From: Aradus depressus
Lineage: Eukaryota > Arthropoda > Insecta > Hemiptera > Aradidae
Length of the DNA: 64,000 bases
Assembly: GCA_963662175.1 (NCBI GenBank)
Contig: OY759215.1
Coordinates: 47,013,213 to 47,077,212, forward strand
Direction: 5' to 3'
Part shown: positions 31,166 to 42,144 of the stretch, one piece after another
Numbering within the stretch: the stretch's first letter is position 1
Layout of the letters: each line of letters opens with the position of its first letter
Made by a program: the position numbers and the translations under genes
The notes under the pieces: generated by a model
What the model saw: the letters and a program-made list of their open reading frames with translations, nothing else
What the model was told of the DNA's origin: nothing
Databases searched by the model: none

Positions 31166-31563
31166 AATGCGTGCTTAGTAAGAATAATGTTACTAATTTA
31201 ACTAATGCTTGTTTTCATTACGTTGACACCAGTTTAAACACGCAATGTTGTAGCTAATTATCGATTATCTAATTACCAACGATAATTGTCCAGAAACATA
31301 TTTTGATATTTCTTCCTGTGACTGTGAAACAGTATTGGAAAAAATATCCATAATATGAGCCGACATTCTGCGCATATTTCTGGCTCAGGATTTTTCTCGA
31401 CCTTGTTCTCTGCAAACAGAAAACCATGCTTTCTCCTTCTGTTCTAGAACTTCTGCATGCATTTCTGCCATTAACGGCTATCATTTTGAATAACTAAATT
31501 AAGGGCTTCAATATCTTTGATTTGTTATATACATTTTTTTACATACAATATATTTACCACACT

Positions 31564-31723
31564 ATCACTTCTCTCAATTATTTTTTTGCCTTTTAAAAAA
31601 TAGCAATATACAATATACAGAAGCAATGTAGGAATGTCAACATTAGAATTGTTTCCCAAAACCTCTGTATATTGTATATTGCTACTTTTTAAAAGGCAAC
31701 AAAAAGTAAATGGGAGAAGTGAT
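31564..31723. mobile_element. Short hairpin MITE
   Basis: Arms of ~57 bp (ATCACTTCTC... to ...CAATATACAG, and inverse) around a ~44-nt centre; ~160 bp in all. No ORF. Confidence 0.65.
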
Positions 31724-32937
31724 GCTGGGATTAATACATGAATTCAACTTACACAACCCAAAAAAGTCCATTTTTTTTTTTGAAAAATCTTTCTTTTTAG
31801 TAAAAAGCAACTTTGCGCATATTTTAGACGATGGCTTTTTCCGGACTACTTTCCTGGGCTACCCTACCACACTTACGTTTGGGCTGTAGTTGAGTGGACA
31901 GACGAATTCAATCTGGGTTTCATTGCAGGCAGAGTAATCACAAAAACGCCTATAGTAATATTTAGCAGATTATTTCTCTAAATTTGATAAGCATGCTAAA
32001 ATATCACTTTCTAAAAGTCTCCACTATTTTTGTTACAAATTTTTCTACAATAACAAGACTAGTAGCCGCCGCTGCCCAGCTGGGAGCGAACATGACATTG
32101 TGGCGAGTGGTGCCAGGAAGCCCTGCCAGCCACATGAATCCATCCGGGTACAAATCTCTCTCAGCTGACAATTATTTCTGCAATATGCAATTCAAACTCT
32201 TACACGCAACAAATGTTTTAAGCAAAGTCTTTCAAGATACAAAATATTTTATTTATTTTTCTTATTTTCCAGGATACAGATTGGAGGAACATCTATCAAG
32301 GTCTGACATCTAGCTGCCTTCTTTGCTCTCAGAGTTTGTGAATCGAACAGAAACCATTTGACTGAAGAAACAGCAAGAGAGCTTGGAGTTTTTGAACTGC
32401 TGACCTCAAATTCACACAATCAATATTTTTAGATCCTTGCGATGTATACAGAGCTCTCTATCGTCGCCTGATTTGGTGAGGAAATTTGCCGGGTTCTTCG
32501 GGATGTAATATGCGTTAGGTTCAAGCAGTGGGTCCTATCACATCAGACGTAGATATCGATAAGGATATACTGGCATTAGCCATTCTATTCGGTAGTGAAC
32601 GACCAGACGGCACACGACATAGCGATTGTAGTTTGACTATATAAACCCCTCCAAAAAAAAGCAAATTGCCAATTTGAACTGTGTCAATTACTATCTAGTG
32701 TTCACCTTCATAAAGTTCGGAAACATTCAACACGAATTTGTATTCTAAAAAGAAATAAACTACTTTTCACATAAATCCCGGACATTTCTCTAATCCCTTC
32801 TTTTACGTCAAAATGGAAAATGGCTAATAGCTATATTTTTTTCTAGTAAACACTATGAAATGTAAATAATCAAAACAAAAAAGAATTGAATTCATGAATG
32901 TTAATAAATTGTACTAATTAAAAAAAAAAAAAATTCA

Positions 32938-33346
32938 CAAGGGGACCTTACAGTGTGTGGGTCGCCGATTTCATTAAAACTTTTCTCGTGTTTCTACATC
33001 CAAAAATAGTAGTTACATGTCCGAGCAAACAAAACCAAAACAAATAAGAAAAAAAAAATGTAGGCCCGAAAATGGCCAAAAATTGTGCCACTGCTCCTGC
33101 CTAGCTCCCTGATCAATTTCAATGAAATTTTCAGGGACGTTTACACATCAAAAAATATTAGACACATGATAGGGGTTTTGTTTCGTAAACGTGATTTTCG
33201 AGCGATAACGATTTGAATATAACAATAAGTTTTATTTTTACATTCAAATCGTTATCGTTCGAAAATCACGTTTAGAATACAAAACCCCTATACACATGTC
33301 TAATGATTTTATTAATCGGCGATCCACAGACTGTAAGGTCCCCTTG
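32938..33346. mobile_element. MITE with 33-bp terminal inverted repeats
   Basis: TIRs CAAGGGGACCTTACAGTGTG... and its inverse ending CCCCTTG, plus a large inner hairpin (GATTTTCGAGCGATAACG...). Possible TCA target duplication (32935-32937 and 33347-33349). Confidence 0.7.
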
Positions 33347-33807
33347 TCAGTACTGTAATATTTTCACACTGAGAAATATCTATGTCCTGGTGCCGTGATA
33401 AGCTTTTGATTGTTTTTATTGATCCTCCAAATGCAAAAGGATTGTGTTCACCCTTGGTGCATAAATATATAAATAAATACATAATAATAATAAAATAAAT
33501 AAGAGCGTTTATTTTGTCTAGCCTTTCCATTTTCAACAATTTATCTATTGTTTAAACATTTAACATTGACCCCTGTAAAACACCATATTTGTCAGTATAT
33601 ATTGATGGAAAGTTAATTCAGTCTTCTCGTGACTTTTTCCACTCTTTTCTATTCATCTTTGAAAGGAAAAAAGTGTTTTGTATTTTACATTAAAAAATTC
33701 AGTAAAACTGAAAAGCACGGCCAAGTACGAATCCGTCTTTACTGGTGTCCAGCCGTTGCTGTCTTTTTTTCGTTATCGTTATAATATTGGGTTATTTTTT
33801 ATTATAT

Positions 33808-35216
33808 ATTGTAGCATGTCTACCCTATAGATAATGCTCAGAACTGGCGATGTCTACGAGAGGATCGCGATCGCTAGGAGCAAAGTATGGGTTGTGTGGT
33901 GTTGAATAAACGAGAATTGCATTTGGAAGAGAATGCTCGGAACCAATGATGCCTGCGAGAGAATCGCGATCGCTGGGAGCGGAAAATAAAGAATAATAGA
34001 GACACAATGGAAAGGAAGCCAAGATAATTGTCTACATCCGGTGTATAAGGAATAAGCAGTAAAGGTTTTTTTTTTCTTACTCCAGGTTTTCACACAACTA
34101 GAGGCAGATGTTAATTGGTAATATGCGATTGGCTGGAAATAAAATGGGCGGAGTCCGACGACCAATCAAGCCTGGAGAACTGTCCCCTACCACGGTCGGA
34201 TATCGGAAGCCACTCCCCGTTTTACTCATTCTTCGTTCATATCTTGGTGGATCACCACGTTCCTCTCTTTGTAAAGCCTAGTTTCAGTATGTGAAAGTAC
34301 TTTCTTCGCTCATGTCTTGGCTGGTCACCACGTTCTTTTTATATTGTACAGTTGAGTTTAAATATGTGAATTGAGTTGTCTTCGTTCATATCTTGGTGGA
34401 TCACCACGTTCCTCTCTTTGTAAAGCCTAGTTTCAGTATGTGAAAGTACTTTCTTCGTTCATGTCTTGGCTGGTCACCACGTTCTTTTTATATTGTACAG
34501 TTGAGTTTAAATATGTCAATTGAGTTTTCTTCGTTCATGTCTTGGGTGATCACCACGTATCTTTTCTATAAGTAATATCAGTTTGAATATGTGAAATTAA
34601 CATTCTTCGTTCATGTCTTGGGTGATCACCACGTATCTTTTCTATAAGTAATATCAGTTTGAATATGTGAATTAGTCGTAGAGACACACTTTGATCTTGG
34701 ACGGTGCAAAGTCAGTGGGGGTGTAACTTCTGGTGTGCCCTCGAAACTACGCAGATCTTCAGGGACTATGTGAATAGACGATTTCTACGGGAAGTCCAGA
34801 AAGGGTGATCACGCCGTCATTCGCCATGGATATCGTATCGAGGTACCTCGTAATTAAGTTATAATTCAGTCCTTCAGACACACGGCCAAATTATATATAT
34901 TCAATTGTTGTTTTGTAAATATGTTCTCATTAAAATAAATATGTTAAAGTTATAGGTTTGATTCATTTCATTCCCCCCCCCACTCATGCTTCTTCTGGTT
35001 GACAACAGTAATTAATTATTGTTAATTACTGATGTCAACTAACCGTTAGGATCTTGTAACCGTTCTTTCCGTGGGAGTGCTTTCAGCTATTCAGGCATTG
35101 TTTAATTAAAGTCGCGATTTAAATAATTTTCAAATTTAATAATTTTTCGATCTCAATTTTATTTATTTTATTAATTACGTGATTTGCACTCACACAGGGA
35201 GGGAATGGGTTATAAT
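33808..35216 (+). repeat. 5' LTR
   Basis: 1,409 bp. By eye it differs from the 3' LTR at two places only: G at 34378 against T at 38866, and T at 35068 against C at 39556. Holds a six-copy ~75-bp tandem array. An AATAAA lies near 34934, within the last 300 bp. Small reverse-strand ORFs in it occur identically in the other LTR and are not genes. Confidence 0.95.
34231..34680 (+). repeat. Six-copy ~75-bp tandem array inside the 5' LTR (repeated in the 3' LTR)
   Basis: Units begin near 34231, 34304, 34380, 34453, 34529 and 34604, each opening with CTTCGTTCATGTCTTGG and a near-palindromic TGATCACCACG. The first four form two ~149-bp dimers; the last two are closer to each other. The same array lies at 38719-39168. 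Tandem motifs in LTRs or leaders can be enhancer or insulator sites (as in gypsy), which is a possibility only. Confidence 0.9.
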
Positions 35217-35240
35217 TGGCGCCACCGAACAGGGACTTGA
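35217..35240 (+). promoter_or_regulatory. Primer binding site, tRNA-Lys(UUU)-like with 2-nt insertion
   Basis: Immediately after the LTR. Reads TGGCGCC, then AC, then CGAACAGGGACTTGA. Without the AC it matches the complement of the 3' end of animal tRNA-Lys(UUU), as I remember that tRNA. The two extra bases would bulge. Confidence 0.75.
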
Positions 35241-35646
35241 TTTGTTTATTAATTATGCCAATTAGTATAATTAATGAACCCCACTAATCGGTCCCTTATT
35301 AATTAATTTTTTTTTTTAATTAAAAATTTTTTTTTTTGCTTTTTAACGTAGATTCCAGCCTATTAGGCCACAATGTTATATTTTCACTTAAAGTCGGTAT
35401 TTAGAATCAAAACTGAAGAAGGATGGGTGAGGGTAGGGACAATGAATGACATCATTTATTGAAATAATTTTATTTTTTTTTTGTTTTTGATTTTTTTTTC
35501 TTATGTAGATTTAGTAGGCATTTATTTTACATATTATAACTATTGTTGTATTGTGATGCCATCTGACAGGTCACCATAGAAATTAGGTTAGCACCAGACC
35601 TCCCGTATAATTCATTTAATTGTTTTGATATATATTTCTTATCAGA

Positions 35647-36531
35647 ATGGAAGGGAAAGAGAAGTCGGAGATAGAACCGATGCAGACACGATCTGGGAAA
35701 ACCATTCGCACTCCCACGGAGTCCCCGGTAGAAAGGCCTAAATTTGACCTAGAGGCGATGCTTATGGCCATGCAGGAACAGATGGGAAACTTGGGAAAGG
35801 ATTTAAAAGCGGACATGCAGGAACAGATTTCGGGACTAGGACAACAGGGAAAGGCCATGCAGGAACAGATAGGACAGCAGACTTCGGAGATAAAGGAACA
35901 AATTTCGGCAATGGCAAATAATATCGAATCCATTAAACGTAATATGGGTACCGTACAATCTGAATCTAGGCAGGACAATTCAGAAGAGAGATATGATAAG
36001 CCTACTTCTAAAGTTAGGGACATGGTATGTGTCAGTTATCATGAAGTTACAGGTGGGATCGTGTCAGAAACACAGCATCTAGATAAGGAGGTCGAAGAAA
36101 TAAATTCGAACCAAAATATTATTAGTACCGATTGTGAGAAGAGATTCGCCGATATCTCGAAGAGAATAGATACTGTTTCGGGTCAAACTCAGATCTCAAC
36201 CCCAAAACAAGATGACCGAATGACATTTACCGTACCCGAAGGACATAGGAATTGGCCTACGAACCAGACTTTTGCTCGCGAACAGCCTAGCAATGTCACC
36301 TTCCAAGATGTCTACGTGAAAAATTACGAACGTGGTGAGGTGGCGTTACGTAATAGCGTTTTGGATTTGCCAAACCATTTTGTATTTAAATTCTTACTAT
36401 TCTGGGAAGGACCTTACCAGATTTTAGACAAGGAAAGTCCTCAAATTTTTATTTTAGGACATCTCGGCAGCGACGTAGCGGAAGGAGGAATCTTTTATAT
36501 GACATCACAGAAGCCGTGTATTAGCGGATAA
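35647..36531 (+). CDS. Retroelement ORF: gag-like coiled coil fused to integrase-type GPY tail
   Basis: 294 aa, the only sizeable ORF inside the LTR element. Residues ~40-110 are Gln/Met-rich with repeated AMQEQ/QEQI units and heptads, as in gag-like or structural leader proteins. The last ~70 residues include KFLLFWEGPYQILD, which resembles the GPY/F module at the C terminus of Ty3/Gypsy and related integrases. A full element would have protease, reverse transcriptase, RNase H and integrase core between these parts. The ORF therefore looks like the scar of a deletion that happened to keep frame. Whether the protein is made or used in packaging is unknown. Confidence 0.7.
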   Translation: MEGKEKSEIEPMQTRSGKTIRTPTESPVERPKFDLEAMLMAMQEQMGNLGKDLKADMQEQISGLGQQGKAMQEQIGQQTSEIKEQISAMANNIESIKRNMGTVQSESRQDNSEERYDKPTSKVRDMVCVSYHEVTGGIVSETQHLDKEVEEINSNQNIISTDCEKRFADISKRIDTVSGQTQISTPKQDDRMTFTVPEGHRNWPTNQTFAREQPSNVTFQDVYVKNYERGEVALRNSVLDLPNHFVFKFLLFWEGPYQILDKESPQIFILGHLGSDVAEGGIFYMTSQKPCISG

Positions 36532-38280
36532 ATTTACAAGCAGGCTAGAGAAGCGCTAGGGCTCTCTTTGAGATTAACGATCTTACTTCAGCCGAGTTAG
36601 GGGGGCGATTATTGCAGACGAGATCGCGGCCCTAGAGTCAGGGAAGAGATTTGTGACGTCTCTATGGGTGTCCATCCCCAGCTATCCCAGGAACAGTTAG
36701 ACAAAGTCACACACACATAAAACAGACACTATTCTTTATTATTTGGGAATTATTTATTATTTTACAATAACGGCCAACACCTCATTATACAACAACACAC
36801 AAAGAATCACACATACACATTTATTGGGGACACGGGATTTATTATTTAGTTATTTTTTTTTGTAAATAGGATAAGGCAGACGGGGACATTCTGGCACTCC
36901 CCTGGGGCTTAACATCGAGCATACCCCCCTTAGTCGAGCTCAAAGATTCCAAAGTGAATCGCCAGGTTGTAAATAGTAATTTTAGATAATAAGTTAGGGT
37001 TAGTTTTTTTTTTTAAATTCTAGATATTAAGTTAGGATAATTTTTTGTTTATATTTGGCATAGGATATTTTTTTATTAGTATTACGTTTTTTTTTGATGT
37101 TGGGATAATTTAGTTTAGATAGGTTTGTGGCTTCATTTTAATTTAACGTAATTATAGGACGGGGCAGACGGCATATGGACTGGCCATCCATAGGAATTTA
37201 CCTACGTATTTAAATTTGATTAGGAGACGCGGATCTGAGTAGGATGACAGCGAGGCGATGGCACACATATTTGTAGGTAGTCAGGTATGGTAAATGTACT
37301 TCCAATTGTATTTGTATGTTTTGTTTTGTATTTTAAAATAATATTTGTATTAGTATCCGACCGTGTGTATCTATTGAAAATGTCACATTGACCCATATTT
37401 TATCTAGTGACCATGATGGGCTATGTTAACCCAATGAGAGCCTTGTAAATATATTTGTCACATATATCCAGGTATGGACCTTACTTATTATGAGTGTCGA
37501 CCACGGTAGGTCAAATGTCAATTTTTTTATTTTAGTTAAGAAATCCTAAGGCAAGGAGCCGAAGCATACATGACTGGAGGGGGAGATATATTATAAACTG
37601 GAGGGGATACCCAGAATTGAATATTTAATTATCGTACACACGGAGAAGGGGCCACTCCATTGATGCTTGTAGAATCCATTTAAAGGGGCGGGAGTTGTTT
37701 AATTATTTTTTATGCCATGAACTGACTGTTTGAACTGAAGAAAGGGTTTCGCTACTTGATTAATGCGGATGCCGGAATTTACATATGTTTATGAAACTGA
37801 GATGGGATTTGAGTGGGCTTATTTTTCTATTTTATATTTCGTCGTCGTTCCGGCAGAAGGTAAATACCTGTCGAAGGCCTAAGGAGGCATATGGTTAGGG
37901 TTTGGTCAACCCAAATTTTTGTTGAAGCGGATTAGGTATATGGGAATTCAGTTGAAACATTGTCGAGGCGTGGGGCCTTTTTGGATGTTTTAACTAGTCA
38001 GTGAATGTATGCTAGAAATAGAATCATCGTTATTTGCCAATGGAGAGGGTTAACTCCAAGAAGTACAGCGTAAAGTAAAATCATGCTTTGGTCACGCATG
38101 CATAGGCAAGCCATGCCGATTCGAAAGGAAATTTAAAATCATGTTTTGGTCACGCATGATAATGAGGTCGATACCTGAGTATTTGGTTAAGTGTATATGC
38201 TCAGTGAACGAGCAAGTGTTAAGTGAAACTAATAAAATATGTGACTTCCAATGGTCATTTAGCCGACATATTTTATTTTA
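36532..38280 (+). other. Non-coding internal region of the LTR element
   Basis: No ORF above noise and no recognisable retroviral domain. Contains a second G-run (GGGGGGCGATTATT near 36600) that resembles a polypurine tract, perhaps left from a deletion or used as an internal one. Confidence 0.6.
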
Positions 38281-38295
38281 ACGGGAACGGGGGAT
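38281..38295 (+). promoter_or_regulatory. Polypurine tract before 3' LTR
   Basis: ACGGGAACGGGGGAT directly before the 3' LTR start, in the place where plus-strand priming occurs in LTR elements. Confidence 0.75.
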
Positions 38296-39704
38296 ATTGT
38301 AGCATGTCTACCCTATAGATAATGCTCAGAACTGGCGATGTCTACGAGAGGATCGCGATCGCTAGGAGCAAAGTATGGGTTGTGTGGTGTTGAATAAACG
38401 AGAATTGCATTTGGAAGAGAATGCTCGGAACCAATGATGCCTGCGAGAGAATCGCGATCGCTGGGAGCGGAAAATAAAGAATAATAGAGACACAATGGAA
38501 AGGAAGCCAAGATAATTGTCTACATCCGGTGTATAAGGAATAAGCAGTAAAGGTTTTTTTTTTCTTACTCCAGGTTTTCACACAACTAGAGGCAGATGTT
38601 AATTGGTAATATGCGATTGGCTGGAAATAAAATGGGCGGAGTCCGACGACCAATCAAGCCTGGAGAACTGTCCCCTACCACGGTCGGATATCGGAAGCCA
38701 CTCCCCGTTTTACTCATTCTTCGTTCATATCTTGGTGGATCACCACGTTCCTCTCTTTGTAAAGCCTAGTTTCAGTATGTGAAAGTACTTTCTTCGCTCA
38801 TGTCTTGGCTGGTCACCACGTTCTTTTTATATTGTACAGTTGAGTTTAAATATGTGAATTGAGTTTTCTTCGTTCATATCTTGGTGGATCACCACGTTCC
38901 TCTCTTTGTAAAGCCTAGTTTCAGTATGTGAAAGTACTTTCTTCGTTCATGTCTTGGCTGGTCACCACGTTCTTTTTATATTGTACAGTTGAGTTTAAAT
39001 ATGTCAATTGAGTTTTCTTCGTTCATGTCTTGGGTGATCACCACGTATCTTTTCTATAAGTAATATCAGTTTGAATATGTGAAATTAACATTCTTCGTTC
39101 ATGTCTTGGGTGATCACCACGTATCTTTTCTATAAGTAATATCAGTTTGAATATGTGAATTAGTCGTAGAGACACACTTTGATCTTGGACGGTGCAAAGT
39201 CAGTGGGGGTGTAACTTCTGGTGTGCCCTCGAAACTACGCAGATCTTCAGGGACTATGTGAATAGACGATTTCTACGGGAAGTCCAGAAAGGGTGATCAC
39301 GCCGTCATTCGCCATGGATATCGTATCGAGGTACCTCGTAATTAAGTTATAATTCAGTCCTTCAGACACACGGCCAAATTATATATATTCAATTGTTGTT
39401 TTGTAAATATGTTCTCATTAAAATAAATATGTTAAAGTTATAGGTTTGATTCATTTCATTCCCCCCCCCACTCATGCTTCTTCTGGTTGACAACAGTAAT
39501 TAATTATTGTTAATTACTGATGTCAACTAACCGTTAGGATCTTGTAACCGTTCTTCCCGTGGGAGTGCTTTCAGCTATTCAGGCATTGTTTAATTAAAGT
39601 CGCGATTTAAATAATTTTCAAATTTAATAATTTTTCGATCTCAATTTTATTTATTTTATTAATTACGTGATTTGCACTCACACAGGGAGGGAATGGGTTA
39701 TAAT
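38296..39704 (+). repeat. 3' LTR
   Basis: Copy of 33808-35216 at a constant offset of 4,488 bp, with no indels noticed. It ends against a TA-dinucleotide run that holds the target duplication. Confidence 0.95.
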
Positions 39705-40203
39705 ATATATATATATATTTTTATCTTTATCTTTGCATATATAGATCACATGATATTTATTATACATTAAAAAAAAATAATATATTAACATTGATGACGT
39801 CGTACGGACACTGAAAAAGGAAAAAGAAAAAAAGTTATTTTTTGCCAATTTTGACCCTTCGAAACTTGGTCAAAAATGATTCTTTTGGGCTACTTTTTTT
39901 TAAATTTTGTTCAGCTCGGAGTTCTCCAGACGGCTATGTCGGAAAAAACATCATTTTGTTAATGAATAATATACTTTTTTCTATGCAAAAAGTGGCATTT
40001 GGTGTGACGAGAAAAGTAACACAACAGTGTCTTTCGACATTCTTTTCGGACTTGGCCAGAGACACTGCTCCTGATTCATTGTCAGACAATTCCTCTATTC
40101 GAAATCAACAGATGGACCTATTGGGGGTTTATGGGCTTAATTCTTCCTTCCCCTTCCCTCTCAAAGATTGTCAGAAAAAAAAGTAAATGAATCATTGGCT
40201 AAG

Positions 40204-40392
40204 TACTTCCTCAGCACGAAGTATTGCTCTCCCTCTAAAACCAATCGACCGATTTGGTTGAAAATACACAGCTGACTTACAATAGGACTTCTTCTTTTGG
40301 GATCGGAAAACATGAAATTCCGGTGAAAACTCAAACTCGAATTTCTGACCGAATACATAACTTCCCCTATGCTTCGTTTAGCTCAGAGGGTA
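40204..40392. mobile_element. TACTTCCCC-family element, short form
   Basis: TACTTCCTCAGCACGAAG at the left, AGCTCAGAGGGTA at the right, ~190 bp, one module only. Confidence 0.6.
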
Positions 40393-41302
40393 AAAAAAAA
40401 AAAGAATTAAAGCTGAAATGTCAGTAACTGTCCCTATCAAGTAATTGGCTTATATAAATTTACAGTACTAATACGGATACATAAACTGAGACCAATGGCG
40501 ATTATCCACAGGTACAAGAGCAGGGAGGAGATGATTCACAAAATACACGTTCAACTATTACATACATTAAATATTAAGAATCGGTTAACGACGGTTAACG
40601 TTTTTATTGTCATATTGAGAATGAAACTATAAAAAGTGAAGAAATAAAAAATATATATATTCTTAGAAATCAATAAAAACAATTCTATTATTGAGAGAAA
40701 ATGTGTTAAGAAGATCCGTTGTTAAGAATAATGAGGGGAGAAGGAGAGAAGAAAAAAAGTAAAAAGATTTGGCAGAACGCAAATAAAGCGTCCCAGAGCT
40801 GTTGCTATAAATAGAAGGTATAAGTGAGGACGAGCTGATTTGGAGATAGTCTCACTCGGGGAGGTGTGAAACAGACAGACACAAACACAACTTACTTTTA
40901 TTTTGAAAATATCTCCTTTAGTCCTCTCCAGGGAAAAATTTCCACAATATTTCAGTTTAAATGTCAGCTCAAAATGCACTTATCACAAAACATCACTTTC
41001 CTTTCAAGTACCAACATTTAGACAAATGTTTATAAACACAACATACAGAGATGAGAACGAGTGGACAAGAGTCGAGCATGCGAGCGATTTCTCAACGGAT
41101 CTGTAACGAGGTGGATAGAGAAAATGCGAGGATAGAAAGCATGGCTAGTTGACCGACTCAGGTATGCCGACTACGTTAACCAGATTCCGTCTGTTGCCGC
41201 CCACTGAGGACTGGCTATATCTGTGGATATTTGGGAGTCATGGCATACCGCCAATTCTCTGTAGTTCTCTTCCTCACTAACAGATCTCACTACCGTCTAG
41301 AC

Positions 41303-41650
41303 CAGCCGTTGGTTCTCAACCTATGGGTCACGACCAGTGGGTCGTTTTAAATTCGGCTCGCGACACACGTTTTCACCAAATAGAGCCGTGGCACTTTCGT
41401 TTCTTTATTAATTTTTAATTATACCTATTTAATTATTCTTTTAATAATCTTCAGTCACGGTTCCATATTATATATTTTCCCAACCACATATTTCTGTGAA
41501 AAGGAGTTTTCTGTTTTAACGAACGTCAAAACCAAATGGAGGAACAGCTTGAGAGAAGCTCACGACCTAAGAGTTTCCCTTTCAACGATGGAGCCCCGGT
41601 GGAAATTACTTGCAAACAGCGTCCAAAGTCAAAGTTCCCACTAATAAACT
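41303..41650 (+). pseudogene. hAT transposon remnant: 5' end plus transposase C terminus
   Basis: Begins CAGCCGTTGGTTCTCAACCT then ATGGGTCACGACC, the ends known from hAT (Charlie/ZBED-like) elements. At 41480-41644 the plus strand reads PTTYFCEKEFSVLTNVKTKW, then NSLREAHDLRVSLSTMEPRW, then a stop: the hAT dimerisation-domain end. The bulk of the transposase is deleted and no matching 3' terminal repeat was found. Confidence 0.8.
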
Positions 41651-41954
41651 ATTTTGACTAATTTACAATATGTGTACCTTTCTATTAATATAAAATTTTA
41701 AATTAAAAACATACTACTTTTGTGCAATTTGATTTTGTGATAATTATTATGATAATTTATTTGTTCATTTACTTCAATAAATGTATATTGTTTGTTCCTA
41801 TATTTTTGTTTGTGAAATACCTAAACCGCTTCAGATACGAGCAAAAAAATGTTATATTTTAAATTTTATTCATAAAAGGAACAAACATGCAAGGTTTCAT
41901 CAAAATCTGAGATCATGGGTGTCGTACCCTGGGTGAACTGATGTAGAATGACCG

Positions 41955-42140
41955 ACCCGTGTGTCTGTGGACACGACAACTCCAGATAGGATGAATTAAT
42001 AGCCACAAAATTTTATGTATTGATCCAAAACCCCATATGGACAACACCGATTGTCCATAGGAAATAATGAGTTGAGAACGAGAGGAGAGGGGGGTTTCAT
42101 CTTAAAAACTGCCGATGTCGACACAAAAGTTCTCATCTAA
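41955..42140. mobile_element. TACTTCCCC-family fragment
   Basis: Internal module (GTGGACACGACAACTCCAGA, CCCCATATGGACAACACC, AACTGCCGATGT) without recognisable ends. Confidence 0.45.
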
Positions 42141-42144
42141 TGGG

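Larger units (their letters stand above)
33808..39704 (+). mobile_element. Non-autonomous Ty3/Gypsy-type LTR retrotransposon, full-length copy
   Basis: 5,897 bp with two 1,409-bp LTRs, flanked by a 4-bp direct repeat ATAT (33804-33807 and 39705-39708) in a TA-rich target. LTR ends are ATTGTAGC and GTTATAAT, imperfect inverses of each other. A tRNA-Lys-like primer site follows the 5' LTR at once and a G-rich tract precedes the 3' LTR. Internal length is only about 3.1 kb with one 294-aa ORF; no protease, reverse transcriptase or RNase H reading frame is visible, so it must have moved using enzymes from another element. The near-identity of the LTRs shows the insertion is recent. Confidence 0.93.

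Noticed and set aside
33854..34165. 103-aa minus-strand ORF, duplicated exactly at 38342-38653
   Set aside because: Lies wholly in the LTRs and repeats because the LTRs repeat; no family signature.
35616..36023. 135-aa Cys-rich minus-strand ORF
   Set aside because: Antisense shadow of the repetitive AMQEQ coding part of the retroelement ORF.
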